Below are positions 28,025 through 34,831 of a stretch of DNA of 64,000 bases, piece by piece. This DNA comes from a virus: IMG/VR virus record IMGVR_UViG_3300037606_000137, positions 1-64,000 of that record. One strand, written 5' to 3'. The translations under genes and the position numbers were made by a program. Every line of letters starts with the position of its first letter. Position 1 is the first letter of the stretch. The notes beneath the pieces were generated by a model that was given only the letters and a program-made list of their open reading frames with translations, was not told where the DNA came from and did no database searches.

Positions 28025-28068
28025 TAATGTACAGTACTCGAACCTGTTGTGCTACCGATTAGCCATTA
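28025..28068 (-). tRNA. tRNA-like remnant lacking an anticodon arm
   Basis: On the minus strand: 5-bp acceptor TAATG/CATTA, a D-arm with GGCTAATCGGTAGC, then directly a T-arm-like ACAGGTTCGAGTACTGT. No anticodon stem-loop. Either a deleted tRNA or a small tRNA-like RNA; a similar form occurs at 34757-34817. Confidence 0.35.
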
Positions 28069-28090
28069 CATATAAATACAATATTGTTTG

Positions 28091-28164
28091 TGATCCCGGT
28101 GTGGCTCGAACACACGACTCTTCCGTTAAAAGCGGAATACTCTACCAACTGAGTTACGAAATCA
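28091..28164 (-). tRNA. tRNA-Lys(UUU)
   Basis: Full cloverleaf on the minus strand: 7-bp acceptor (TGATTTC/GGGATCA with G-U pairs), D-arm with AGTTGGTA, anticodon loop CTTTTAA, T-loop TTCGAGC. No encoded CCA. Confidence 0.92.
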
Positions 28165-28176
28165 TTTAAAATTTTG

Positions 28177-28248
28177 TCACCCCGGTTGGTACTAATCCAA
28201 CGTCCTACTGATTAAAAGTCAGTGACTCCATCATTGAGCTACAAGGTG
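28177..28248 (-). tRNA. tRNA-Lys(UUU), second copy with non-canonical T-loop
   Basis: Acceptor CACCTTG/CGGGGTG, anticodon arm ACTGA-CTTTTAA-TCAGT, T-stem GTTGG/CCAAC all pair, but the T-loop is ATTAGTA instead of TTCRANN and the D-loop lacks the usual GG pair position. Distinct in sequence from the first Lys tRNA. Confidence 0.8.
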
Positions 28249-28344
28249 TTATTATTTTATTCAACACCTTGAAAATTCATCAATGATGTTGTTATTACTG
28301 TTTATATTGTTTTATTGTTTTCATTTTATATTGTTTTATTTTTT

Positions 28345-28430
28345 ACCCTCACAGTTGGATTCGAACCATTTTTTTCTATCTAACCAATTAGAAAGTATAC
28401 ACTAATTGGTTTGCCGCTCGGATATTCATT
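28345..28430 (-). tRNA. Degenerate tRNA-like sequence (type II-like)
   Basis: Minus strand shows a CCGAGCGGC D-arm and GGTTCGAATCC T-arm around a 9-bp stem ACCAATTAG/CTAATTGGT, but the 3' acceptor strand (TGAGGGT) has no 5' partner. Probably a pseudo-tRNA, perhaps of Tyr/Leu/Ser type. Confidence 0.35.
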
Positions 28431-28508
28431 ACTTTTAACAAAATGTTAAAAGTGTCACTATTTTAATTTTCTTCCTTTCTTCCAACCTTGATCTAGAAAA
28501 TGTCTGCG

Positions 28509-28594
28509 GGTGTTAGACGGGAATTGAACCCGCATGTTCTTACGAACACCTATTTCACAGATAGGCTGGACAAACGAATATTCCACTCTAACAC
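28509..28594 (-). tRNA. tRNA with His(GUG) anticodon and a long variable arm
   Basis: Acceptor GTGTTAG/CTAACAC perfect; anticodon arm CCTAT-CTGTGAA-ATAGG (GUG); variable arm TGTTC-GTAA-GAACA is a 5-bp type II hairpin, abnormal for tRNA-His; T-arm GCGGG-TTCAATT-CCCGT. The discriminator is C73 as in tRNA-His, but the encoded -1 base is T rather than G. Confidence 0.75.
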
Positions 28595-28597
28595 AGC

Positions 28598-28669
28598 GGA
28601 CCCAGACAGATTCGAACTGTCGACACTCCGGTCTTCAACCGGATGCTCTACCAACTGAGCTATGGGTCC
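28598..28669 (-). tRNA. tRNA-Phe(GAA)
   Basis: Canonical: acceptor GGACCCA/TGGGTCC, D-arm AGCTCAGTTGGTAGAGC, anticodon loop TTGAAGA, T-loop TTCGAAT. Three nucleotides from the His-anticodon tRNA. Confidence 0.95.
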
Positions 28670-28732
28670 ATATGTTCGAAGTATACTTATTTATACTTTC
28701 GTGCTTTACGGCACATTTACGAACTAGTTTTG

Positions 28733-28817
28733 CTATTACGGTAGGATTCGAACCTACGATGTGATTTCTCAACCAGATTAACAGTCTGGAGCGTTCGGCC
28801 TCTACGCAAACGTAATA
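28733..28817 (-). tRNA. Serine-type tRNA body carrying an Asn(GUU) anticodon
   Basis: Acceptor TATTACG/CGTAATA, D-arm GCG-TAGAGGCCGAA-CGC (loop nearly identical to bacterial tRNA-Ser), anticodon arm CCAGA-CTGTTAA-TCTGG (GUU), 14-15-nt variable region able to form TGA-GAAA-TCA, G73. One base change from a GCU serine anticodon. Confidence 0.8.
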
Positions 28818-28848
28818 ATGTAAAGTTATTTTTAAATAACCTCTTTAG

Positions 28849-28921
28849 TACCCCCCATCAGATTCGAACTGACATCGTACGATTTTTGGAAATCGACATA
28901 ATACCTTTATACCAAAGGGGT
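28849..28921 (-). tRNA. tRNA-Trp(CCA), shortened anticodon loop
   Basis: Acceptor ACCCCTT/GGGGGGT (two G-U), T-arm GTCAG-TTCGAAT-CTGAT. The anticodon arm is CGATT-TCCAAA-AATCG: 5-bp stem but a 6-nt loop, or 4-bp stem with 8-nt loop. Confidence 0.8.
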
Positions 28922-28929
28922 GTGTATGT

Positions 28930-28967
28930 ATAAAAAAAAACCCTAAACTTTTCAGCTCAGGGTTTTT
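28930..28967 (-). terminator. Terminator-like hairpin upstream of the tRNA-Trp
   Basis: AAAAACCCT...AGGGTTTTT stem; on the minus strand it lies after the 29200 gene and a -7 box at 29167. It would separate that transcript from the tRNAs unless it acts as a leader attenuator. Confidence 0.7.
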
Positions 28968-29166
28968 ATAATATTTATATTAAATTTAAATCTTTAACAA
29001 AATTATATAATTTCTTCTGAGCCACTGGTGATATTCCAGAACTTAAAATTAAAATTATTATGTTTGTTAAAATTTTTCATTATTTCTTGTTGTATTAATT
29101 ATACACATAAAGTGTATTTTTGTTTAATTATATATTAAAGTTTTATTCTCTCTTTTTAATCTTTTA

Positions 29167-29174
29167 CAAATATA
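29167..29174 (-). promoter_or_regulatory. -7 box TATATTTG (minus strand)
   Basis: Minus-strand TATATTTG upstream of the 28.0-28.9 kb tRNA group, in the 29081-29199 spacer, which otherwise holds only AT-rich sequence and a possible broken mini-frame (about 28975-29080). Confidence 0.4.
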
Positions 29175-29199
29175 TATATAATAATTTAAATATAGAAAT

Positions 29200-30327
29200 T
29201 TATTTATATATATATTTAATTTTTTCTTTTAATTCATCTGATAAATTTTTATTAACTAATAATTCGGTTAGAATTAATTTATCTTTATTTTCAATTATAA
29301 AAGATTCTGATAATTTTTGATATTTTGATATATAAGTCCAATAAACTAAATCTTTAAATTCTCTCATAAAATCTTCCGATAACTTTTGATATACTGATAT
29401 ACTATACCAATTAAATAAATCTTTAAATTCTCTCATAAACGATTCTGATAAATTTTGATATACTGATATACTATACCAATTAATTAAATCTTTATATTCT
29501 CTCATAAATTCTTCTGATAATTTTTGAAACTGTGATATATCATTCCAATTATTTTGTGATGTATTTTTATAATCTTTATCAGTTAATTTATTTGCTTTAG
29601 CTTTAATTATAAATGGTATTTTATATTTTTTATATTTATTTTCTATAAATTCAAATAAATTAAATATTAAATTTACGTCTAATTTATTATCTTCAAAAAT
29701 ATCATTATCGTTTTTATCCATAAATGAGTCAGATTCGTAATGAAATTGATATTTTTCATTACCTTTAATAAAAATGAATAAATTATCATCTTGAATATAA
29801 TCATTAAAATAATTGGTTGTTTTACCTGTTGCTGTACACCATTCTGTTCCAGAACCTAATTCACAACTAACATTATAATTATTTAAATTATCTTTTGGTA
29901 ATTCATAAACAGTAAAACCATCAACTATACCTATTTCAAATTGTTTATATTTTTCATTTTTTGAAATACCTTTAATACTAGATACATCTTCAGATTCTCT
30001 GTTTTTTATTTCAACAGATTTTTCTATAAATTCTTTTAAATCTTGTTTCGTTTTATATTGATTTATATCTTGAAATTTATATTCTTTTTTATATCTATCA
30101 AACAATAAAAAATAATTATTGTATTTATAAATATCTTCACTTAATATTAAATTATTTAAAAGTTTAGTTATCAGCCATGTAGCATAAGCAGATTTATTTA
30201 TATTTAATTTAATTTCATCAAAAATTTCATCAGTAATTTTGTTTGTATCAACGAATTGTGTTTTAAGTTGATCAAAACTTGCTTCATTTATACTATAAAC
30301 TTTAAATTCATTAATACTCGTTATCAT
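29200..30327 (-). CDS. Capsid-tagged WCT-domain protein with 23-residue repeats (paralogue)
   Basis: 375 residues, closely similar to the 26030 product over the first ~235 residues (MITSINEFKVYSINEAS tag; SGTEWCTATG; YQFHYESDSFMDK). It has four 23-residue units instead of six before the ILTELLVNKNLSDELKEKI end. Repeat-number difference points to unequal recombination. Inserted in the tRNA region, last of three minus-strand genes. Confidence 0.7.
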   Translation of the reverse strand: MITSINEFKVYSINEASFDQLKTQFVDTNKITDEIFDEIKLNINKSAYATWLITKLLNNLILSEDIYKYNNYFLLFDRYKKEYKFQDINQYKTKQDLKEFIEKSVEIKNRESEDVSSIKGISKNEKYKQFEIGIVDGFTVYELPKDNLNNYNVSCELGSGTEWCTATGKTTNYFNDYIQDDNLFIFIKGNEKYQFHYESDSFMDKNDNDIFEDNKLDVNLIFNLFEFIENKYKKYKIPFIIKAKANKLTDKDYKNTSQNNWNDISQFQKLSEEFMREYKDLINWYSISVYQNLSESFMREFKDLFNWYSISVYQKLSEDFMREFKDLVYWTYISKYQKLSESFIIENKDKLILTELLVNKNLSDELKEKIKYIYK

Positions 30328-30337
30328 AAATTATATA

Positions 30338-31189
30338 TTATTTCTTTTTATATGCTCTAACATAATCAACAATATGTTTAGTTGGATATATTGCATTTTC
30401 TGGACCTTGTTCAGTATGAATTGCATTATTAATTATAATATGCATTGGATATTTAAATGCTTTTAAAGCTATTGGGTTTGAAAATATTCTAACTAATATA
30501 TTATCATAATAAATTTTAAAATATTTATCTGTCCATTCACAAGCATATGTATGAAAATCTTCTGATACTGAATGAACAAAATGATTTCCAACTTTAAATT
30601 TATGTTTATTTTTTTTATTTTTCCAATGGAAATTACTATCAAATCTTCTTAATCCATGTTTAGATCCAGTATAAATTTCATAAACATCTATTTCTGGTGG
30701 CCAATCAAATGTTGAAGCTAACCAAAATGCTGGCCAACCGCCTGGTTGATCTGAAATTTTACTTCTAATTTCAAAATAACCATATTGTTGTTTAAATATA
30801 TTTGAATTGTCTATTTGTCCTACTTGATATGGTATTGTCCATTCACCATGATTAACACCATTCCAATCAACATGTTCAATAGTTTTAGGAACATTTATAG
30901 CTAATTGAACTAATTTATTATCTTCAATTAGATTAAGATCATCAGCATAATATGAAACAGGTGCATTTCCGTTAGTAATAGAACCGTAATGATAACGATA
31001 ACCATAATATGCATCTGTTCTCCATTTACTTCTATCTAATTCAACACCATTAAATTCATCATTAAAAGTTAAATCCCAATTTTCTTTATCAATACAATTA
31101 ATAACATTGTAATTCTTTTTTAATTTAATTTTAAAATATAAATTAATTCTTAAATATAAATTAATTATAAAATCTTTAATTCTCCACAT
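30338..31189 (-). CDS. Glycoside hydrolase family 16 (beta-glucanase/laminarinase-like)
   Basis: 283 residues. GH16 catalytic motif E166-I-D168-V-Y-E171 (nucleophile E166, acid/base E171), preceded by FNDEFNGVELDRSKW and GWPAFWLAS, followed by HTYACEWTDKYFKIYYD, all in family order. Members hydrolyse beta-glucans, agar or carrageenan. The first ~25 residues are hydrophobic/basic but not a clear signal peptide. May degrade host surface or marine polysaccharide, or act at lysis. 10 nt before the repeat protein. Confidence 0.85.
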   Translation of the reverse strand: MWRIKDFIINLYLRINLYFKIKLKKNYNVINCIDKENWDLTFNDEFNGVELDRSKWRTDAYYGYRYHYGSITNGNAPVSYYADDLNLIEDNKLVQLAINVPKTIEHVDWNGVNHGEWTIPYQVGQIDNSNIFKQQYGYFEIRSKISDQPGGWPAFWLASTFDWPPEIDVYEIYTGSKHGLRRFDSNFHWKNKKNKHKFKVGNHFVHSVSEDFHTYACEWTDKYFKIYYDNILVRIFSNPIALKAFKYPMHIIINNAIHTEQGPENAIYPTKHIVDYVRAYKKK

Positions 31190-31207
31190 ATAAATATATA
31201 TATATAT

Positions 31208-31708
31208 TTATTTTAAATCAAATGTATAATTTTGTTTAATAGTATTAGATGGAACATAAAATTTATACGTATAACTATGCGGTCTAATTACCCAATTAGC
31301 GTATTTTTCAGGTATCATATTGCTATATTTAATTAAATATGCTTTAGTTAAAAGACTATCTTCAACAATTTCAACATTTGTTGCATCTAATTTATTTTGT
31401 TTATATGTATTTGTTCCAGTTTTAATATAGTAATAATAATAACTTTCACTTTCAACTGTTCCAGTACCTAAAAAAAAACTACCGCTATTAGAAAAATTAT
31501 CATTAATAGATTTTAATTCAATTGTTTTAACTTTTTTTGTAATTAAACTATTTGTATCTTTATAATAGCATACTATTGCCATATTTAATAATATACAAAC
31601 AAATATAAATAAACTAATAATAGTTAAATAATGTATTTCTTTTTTTAATAATTTATAAAAAAATAACCAAATTATAGAAGGAATTAAAACACTTATTAAA
31701 TATAACAT
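31208..31708 (-). CDS. Membrane protein of unknown function
   Basis: 166 residues from the ATG at 31708. An upstream ATG at 31783 is in frame but would read through a terminator hairpin, so I prefer 31708. Two hydrophobic helices (MLYLISVLIPSIIWLFFY and IISLFIFVCILLNMAIV), then a beta-rich exterior domain with an SESYYYYYIKTG strand. Layout resembles small phage superinfection or envelope proteins, but no family is recognised. Confidence 0.55.
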   Translation of the reverse strand: MLYLISVLIPSIIWLFFYKLLKKEIHYLTIISLFIFVCILLNMAIVCYYKDTNSLITKKVKTIELKSINDNFSNSGSFFLGTGTVESESYYYYYIKTGTNTYKQNKLDATNVEIVEDSLLTKAYLIKYSNMIPEKYANWVIRPHSYTYKFYVPSNTIKQNYTFDLK

Positions 31709-31733
31709 ACTTTTACTTTTATTTTTTATTAAT

Positions 31734-31775
31734 AAAAAAAAAAACTGATAATTAATTATCAGTTTTTTTTTTTTT
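31734..31775. terminator. Terminator between tRNA-fMet and the membrane gene
   Basis: Palindromic AAAACTGATAATT / AATTATCAGTTTT with long T-runs on both strands; ends the tRNA/ncRNA transcript on the minus strand. Confidence 0.85.
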
Positions 31776-31816
31776 AAGTGCACCTATATATCAAGTACAT
31801 AAAGGCACTATTTTTG

Positions 31817-31889
31817 TAGCGGATGTTTGACTCGAACAAACGATCTTTGGATTATGAGCCCAACGAGATACCAACTTCTCCAACCCACA
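31817..31889 (-). tRNA. Initiator tRNA-fMet(CAU)
   Basis: Minus strand GGAGAAGTTGGTATCTCGTTGGG and CTCATAA anticodon loop follow bacterial initiator tRNA closely. Position 1-72 is an unpaired T-T, the initiator hallmark, and the anticodon stem has the G29-G30-G31 run (one G-U instead of three G-C). T-loop TTCGAGT. Confidence 0.85.
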
Positions 31890-32021
31890 GAATAAAATTT
31901 AGCAATTCCTCACTATACTTTATTAAATTTCCTACACTATAGGATTATTTTATAATTTTAATTATATATTAAAATTTATTTACTCTGTTTTAATATAATT
32001 ACTAATATTTTTATTCTTCTT

Positions 32022-32765
32022 AGTTTAAAGCCCTTGCACCACTTCACGGTGAGAATAAATCACAAGGGTACATCGTTTTAGCACTGTTATCCGATTAAAT
32101 ACATGATCGTTTTCACGTCAGTTACACGATTACCGTTCAGCAATCTTCATGTATTTTGCCTGTAATTCATTGTCTGGAATCACACAGTAGTTATGTACAA
32201 TATTCTAATCTTTCACACAACAAGTTTGCAGCTCTTGTATTACTCAACTGTAAAACATTTACATCTTGGGATATAAACACTTTACCATTTTTGATGTCAA
32301 TTCAAAGTTTTAATTTGAATGATAGGCACTTCTATTGCACATAGTCAATTTTTAATTCAAACCGAAGTTCAAATTTTTCCAAGCCAAAAGAAGACATAAT
32401 ATCTTTTTTTTTCTGTAGATCTAAGGATTTTTGCTTCCCTAGGATAAAATTACAAATCCCTAAATTATTAAAATAACTACAACAAAATTAGCGATTTTGT
32501 CTCTACATTTTAATCACTGGATATATTTAATGGTCGCTAAACCCCTTTGTCTATCCACACTTTTCTGTATAACTCCTCACCCGAAAAAAGGTTACTGTTT
32601 CATCTCACGACGATCCGCATTATAACGTGTTTTTGTATATCAACTATTTAAAAATAATTGTTGTAATTTAGCCTTCTAACTACAATTTTAATTCCGTACG
32701 ACATCGGAAATATTTTAAAAAATCAAAGAACGTTTTCTTTATGTTTTCACATTTATAATAGTTAT
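32022..32765 (-). ncRNA. Candidate giant structured ncRNA (ROOL/GOLLD-like class by size and context)
   Basis: About 740 nt with no coding frame and many local helices on the minus strand: TTCCG/CGGAA (near 32706), TTGTA-TTAG/CTAA-TACAA (near 32680), CAAC/GTTG (near 32650), ACAAAA/TTTTGT whose loop TCGCTAA also pairs with an upstream TTAGCGA (pseudoknot, 32479-32545), ATTCAAA/TTTGAAT, TGTAAA/TTTACA, CAAG/CTTG, a three-way junction closed by AAATACATGA/TCATGTATTT (32098-32157), and a 3' CCCTTG/CAAGGG plus CACC/GGTG hairpin (32031-32068). Lies inside a phage tRNA array, as giant ROOL and GOLLD RNAs do. Class assignment and exact ends are inferred. Confidence 0.6.
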
Positions 32766-32798
32766 ATATTATTAATGTAAAAAAGTTTAATTTAATTT

Positions 32799-32910
32799 AA
32801 AAATAATTTTCAATTCTAAAATAATATAAGAGTTAAACTTATATTCCACAGTACGCAGCCTGTGTTCCTAACCAATTAGAAGAATTATCTTAGAATTGAA
32901 AATTATTTTT
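32799..32910 (-). repeat. 21-bp inverted repeat flanking a tRNA
   Basis: Perfect arms 32799-32819 and 32890-32910 (AAAAATAATTTTCAATTCTAA and complement). They extend the acceptor stem of the enclosed tRNA into a helix of about 27-28 bp. Confidence 0.95.
32818..32890 (-). tRNA. tRNA with 8-nt anticodon loop (GCG, Arg?)
   Basis: Acceptor AGATAAT/ATTATTT, D-arm TTCT-AATTGGTT-AGGA, T-arm ATAAG-TTTAACT-CTTAT. The anticodon arm is CACAG-GCTGCGTA-CTGTG, an 8-nt loop; with U33 placed normally the anticodon is GCG (Arg), position 37 being T. It is enclosed in a long inverted repeat. Confidence 0.7.
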
Positions 32911-32913
32911 TAG

Positions 32914-32997
32914 TAGAAAAGAATGGAATCGAACCATTGTCTTGTCCAAGGATTCTCGAGATCGGATGGACTGCTCTAACCACTGAGCTACATTTCT
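32914..32997 (-). tRNA. tRNA with enlarged anticodon arm
   Basis: Acceptor AGAAATG/CTTTTCT (one T-T mismatch), canonical D-arm GCTCAGTGGTTAGAGC and T-arm AATGG-TTCGATT-CCATT. Between them the anticodon stem GTCCA/TGGAC closes 18 nt instead of 7; inside, GAT/ATC closes a CTCGAGA loop that would present CGA. Anticodon assignment uncertain. Confidence 0.7.
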
Positions 32998-33004
32998 ATA
33001 ATAT

Positions 33005-33090
33005 TTTTCCTTGTATTTGTGCACAAACACAAGGCGAAAGTGTTTCGTAATAGACATAAACATCGATCAAATGTTTATTACTTAATTACT
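33005..33090 (-). other. Hairpin-rich spacer in the tRNA array
   Basis: Contains CCTTGTxTTTGTGCACAAAxACAAGG and ATAAACAT/ATGTTTAT hairpins. Similar structured spacers lie at 28430-28455 and 28676-28715. They look like processing hairpins or small RNAs. Confidence 0.4.
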
Positions 33091-33106
33091 TCATATTATC
33101 ATTATA

Positions 33107-33172
33107 CTAATACATATTGAACTTTGTCCTTTGGGTATTCCCAAGTGCTCCACCAATTGAGCTTATGTAATC
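33107..33172 (-). tRNA. Degenerate tRNA-like sequence
   Basis: Minus strand shows acceptor ATTACAT with ATGTATT (one mismatch) and a canonical D-arm GCTCAATTGGTGGAGC, but the anticodon region folds as TTGGG-AATA-CCCAA and the T-arm has lost its 3' stem strand. Confidence 0.4.
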
Positions 33173-33206
33173 AAACATATAATAAAATTGTTTGTTCTTT
33201 CCTTTT

Positions 33207-34076
33207 TTATTCTTTCTTATTCATTTTTCTACCCTTAATCCACCCAACATTTATAAATGATTGTAATTCTTTTATTGTAATTTTTTTATTTATATCGTCT
33301 TTAGTAATCCAACAAGTTCCAAATGATGCATTCTTAATACCTGCATTTTTACTTTTTTTCATTTTTTGTTTAGTTTCTTCTGAATGTTTTTTACCTGTCC
33401 AATTATGAACCAATTCACCTGATAAATATCTAGGATCATTAATAGAAACATTAAATGTATTACCATCTTTATCTTTAACTGTTATTGTATTTTTTAATAC
33501 GTGTATTAATACACCTGATAAATATCTAGGATCATTAATAGAAACACTAAATGTATTTCCTTTAGAATCTTTAACTGGTATGAAATTTTTTGCAATTCCA
33601 TTTAATTCACCTGATAAATATTTAGGATCATCACAGAATACACTAAATGTTTTACCATCTTTATCTTTAACTGTTGTCATTCCTTTTGTGTTATGAACTA
33701 ATTCACCTGATAAATATCTTGGATCGTCACAAAAAACACTAAATGTTTTACCATATTTATTTTTAACTGTAACCATTCCTAGTTTACCAGCATAACCACC
33801 AAAATTAATATTCATACAATATTTATCTTCGAGTATTTCTCTCGTTAATAAATCAATTTCAGCTTGAATTAAATCTTCTCTATTGTCAAATTGTTCTATA
33901 ATTTCTCGTTTGAAATTATCTTTACCATATCTATGTATGGAATTTCGTAAATATTTTCCTGATCCTAAATATGAATCATTTAAATTATTAGTTGAATGTA
34001 TACCATAATAATACTTTCCATTTATCAAATTTGTAGTTTTATACAAATAATGATATTTTTTATCTATGTTTCTCAT
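33207..34076 (-). CDS. GIY-YIG homing endonuclease (Seg-like) with four internal repeats
   Basis: 289 residues. N-terminal GIY-YIG nuclease: HYLYKTTNLINGKYYYGIHS, then SYLGSGKYL and R-H-Y-G. Four tandem ~29-residue units of the type VKDKDGxTFSVxxDDPRYLSGEL (~100-220), then a NUMOD3-like GKKHSEETKQKMKKSK and a basic C-terminus. Freestanding, inserted within the tRNA array between tRNA-like genes. Confidence 0.85.
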   Translation of the reverse strand: MRNIDKKYHYLYKTTNLINGKYYYGIHSTNNLNDSYLGSGKYLRNSIHRYGKDNFKREIIEQFDNREDLIQAEIDLLTREILEDKYCMNINFGGYAGKLGMVTVKNKYGKTFSVFCDDPRYLSGELVHNTKGMTTVKDKDGKTFSVFCDDPKYLSGELNGIAKNFIPVKDSKGNTFSVSINDPRYLSGVLIHVLKNTITVKDKDGNTFNVSINDPRYLSGELVHNWTGKKHSEETKQKMKKSKNAGIKNASFGTCWITKDDINKKITIKELQSFINVGWIKGRKMNKKE

Positions 34077-34115
34077 AACTTATATATTAAAATATAAATC
34101 ACTAAAACACATCAG

Positions 34116-34186
34116 TAGTGTATACTGGATTTGAACCAATGGCCTCCGGACTTAACCGACGCTCTCCCAGACTGAGCTAATACACA
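34116..34186 (-). tRNA. tRNA with 6-nt anticodon loop, probably UAA (Leu)
   Basis: Acceptor pairs at six positions (TGTGTAT/ATACACT, first pair T-T), D-arm GCTCAGTCTGGGAGAGC, T-arm ATTGG-TTCAAAT-CCAGT. Anticodon arm TCGG-TTAAGT-CCGG gives 4 bp and a 6-nt loop; U33 followed by TAA would read UUA, but the variable region is short, unlike normal tRNA-Leu. Confidence 0.65.
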
Positions 34187-34372
34187 TACAGATCAGATAT
34201 TAGGACCTGCAACTATTATCCAGTTTGTTTTTGGTCTGGTATAACCAACTCTAACAGTCTATTTTTACATAGACAACTTTTGCAAAAGTTCACTAACATG
34301 TTGCAACATGTTAATTAACACTCGAAGTTTCTTTTAGATAGACTTATGGTCTATGAAACCAGTAATGTTTGT
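34187..34372 (-). other. Hairpin-rich, gene-free spacer
   Basis: Perfect palindromes AACTTTTGCAAAAGTT and AACATGTTGCAACATGTT, plus ATAGAC/GTCTAT hairpins. No coding frame. May belong to a second small structured RNA or be processing signals. Confidence 0.35.
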
Positions 34373-34440
34373 AAAACCTAGAGATTCGAACTCTTAACTT
34401 AGTTTCAAGTTTCATTCCTGTAAGGAAACTACTAATATCA
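34373..34440 (-). tRNA. Degenerate tRNA-like sequence (UAC-like loop)
   Basis: Minus strand has a good T-arm (AAGAG-TTCGAAT-CTCT) and a hairpin GTTTCC-TTACA-GGAA resembling a Val(UAC) anticodon arm, but the 3' acceptor GGTTTTAC has no 5' partner. Pseudogene likely. Confidence 0.35.
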
Positions 34441-34517
34441 TCTTGTGCCCAATACACTATATTTTATCTCTGTCTTCGAAAACAGAATACGTTAAGATTA
34501 ATTAATTCTTAACTTTG

Positions 34518-34650
34518 TGGTTTTAATTGGAATCGAACCAATATAATAAACTACATATTAAATCACTTTAGTTTATAACTAGTATTATTCACTTAGTAAT
34601 ATTTAATCTTCGTTTAGCCAATATCGTTATTATAAAATAACTATAAAACC
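34518..34650 (-). tRNA. 133-nt tRNA-like gene with a large internal insertion
   Basis: Acceptor GGTTTTA/TAAAACC is perfect and the T-arm ATTGG-TTCGATT-CCAAT canonical; a D-arm-like GTTA/TAAC follows the acceptor. The middle is about 55 nt longer than normal and folds into further hairpins (ATATT/AATAT, TATTA/TAATA, TAAACTA/TAGTTTA). Could be an insertion, an intron or a tRNA-derived RNA. Anticodon not assignable. Confidence 0.5.
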
Positions 34651-34673
34651 GTAACTTTTAATTTTTAAACAAC

Positions 34674-34733
34674 CTCTTTTGATTGTTAAACAAATATAAG
34701 AATAATATTTTAATAATAAAAATAAATCTTAAT
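34674..34733. repeat. 60-bp direct repeat, copy 1 (carries a minus-strand promoter)
   Basis: Identical to 34832-34891. Contains CAAATATA, i.e. TATATTTG on the minus strand, upstream of the 34518-34650 tRNA-like gene. Confidence 0.95.
34691..34698 (-). promoter_or_regulatory. -7 box TATATTTG (minus strand)
   Basis: 41 nt upstream of the 5' end of the 133-nt tRNA-like gene. Confidence 0.5.
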
Positions 34734-34756
34734 TTTTTTTGTACTATTTTATTTGT

Positions 34757-34817
34757 TGCGAGGAAAGGAATCGAACCTCCAAAAATCGCTACTCTAACCC
34801 AATTGAGCTACCTCGCT
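34757..34817 (-). tRNA. tRNA-like gene without an anticodon arm
   Basis: Acceptor GCGAGG/CCTCGC, D-arm GCTCAATTGGGTTAGAGT and T-arm GGAGG-TTCGATT-CCTTT are intact, but only about 10 nt (GCGATTTTT region) separate D- and T-arms, so no anticodon stem-loop can form. It has its own promoter copy. Roughly 61 nt. Confidence 0.55.
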
Positions 34818-34831
34818 ATAATATTTTCAAT

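Noticed and set aside
28975-29080. Possible broken mini-gene on the minus strand (MKNFN... then shifted SSGISPVAQKKLYNFVKDLN)
   Set aside because: Too short and needs a frameshift; no homology recognised. May be the leader of the tRNA transcript.
31709-31783. N-terminal extension of the 31208 membrane protein
   Set aside because: Would be encoded across a terminator hairpin; ATG at 31708 starts directly before the first membrane helix.
32156-32344. Plus-strand 62-residue open frame within the ncRNA region
   Set aside because: Antisense to the structured RNA, no leader, no homology or codon bias like neighbours.
32161-32760. Group I intron, tmRNA, RNase P RNA or rRNA fragment as explanation of the structured region
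   Set aside because: I could not match the P7/P3 core, the tmRNA ends and tag, RNase P CR motifs or rRNA signature sequences.
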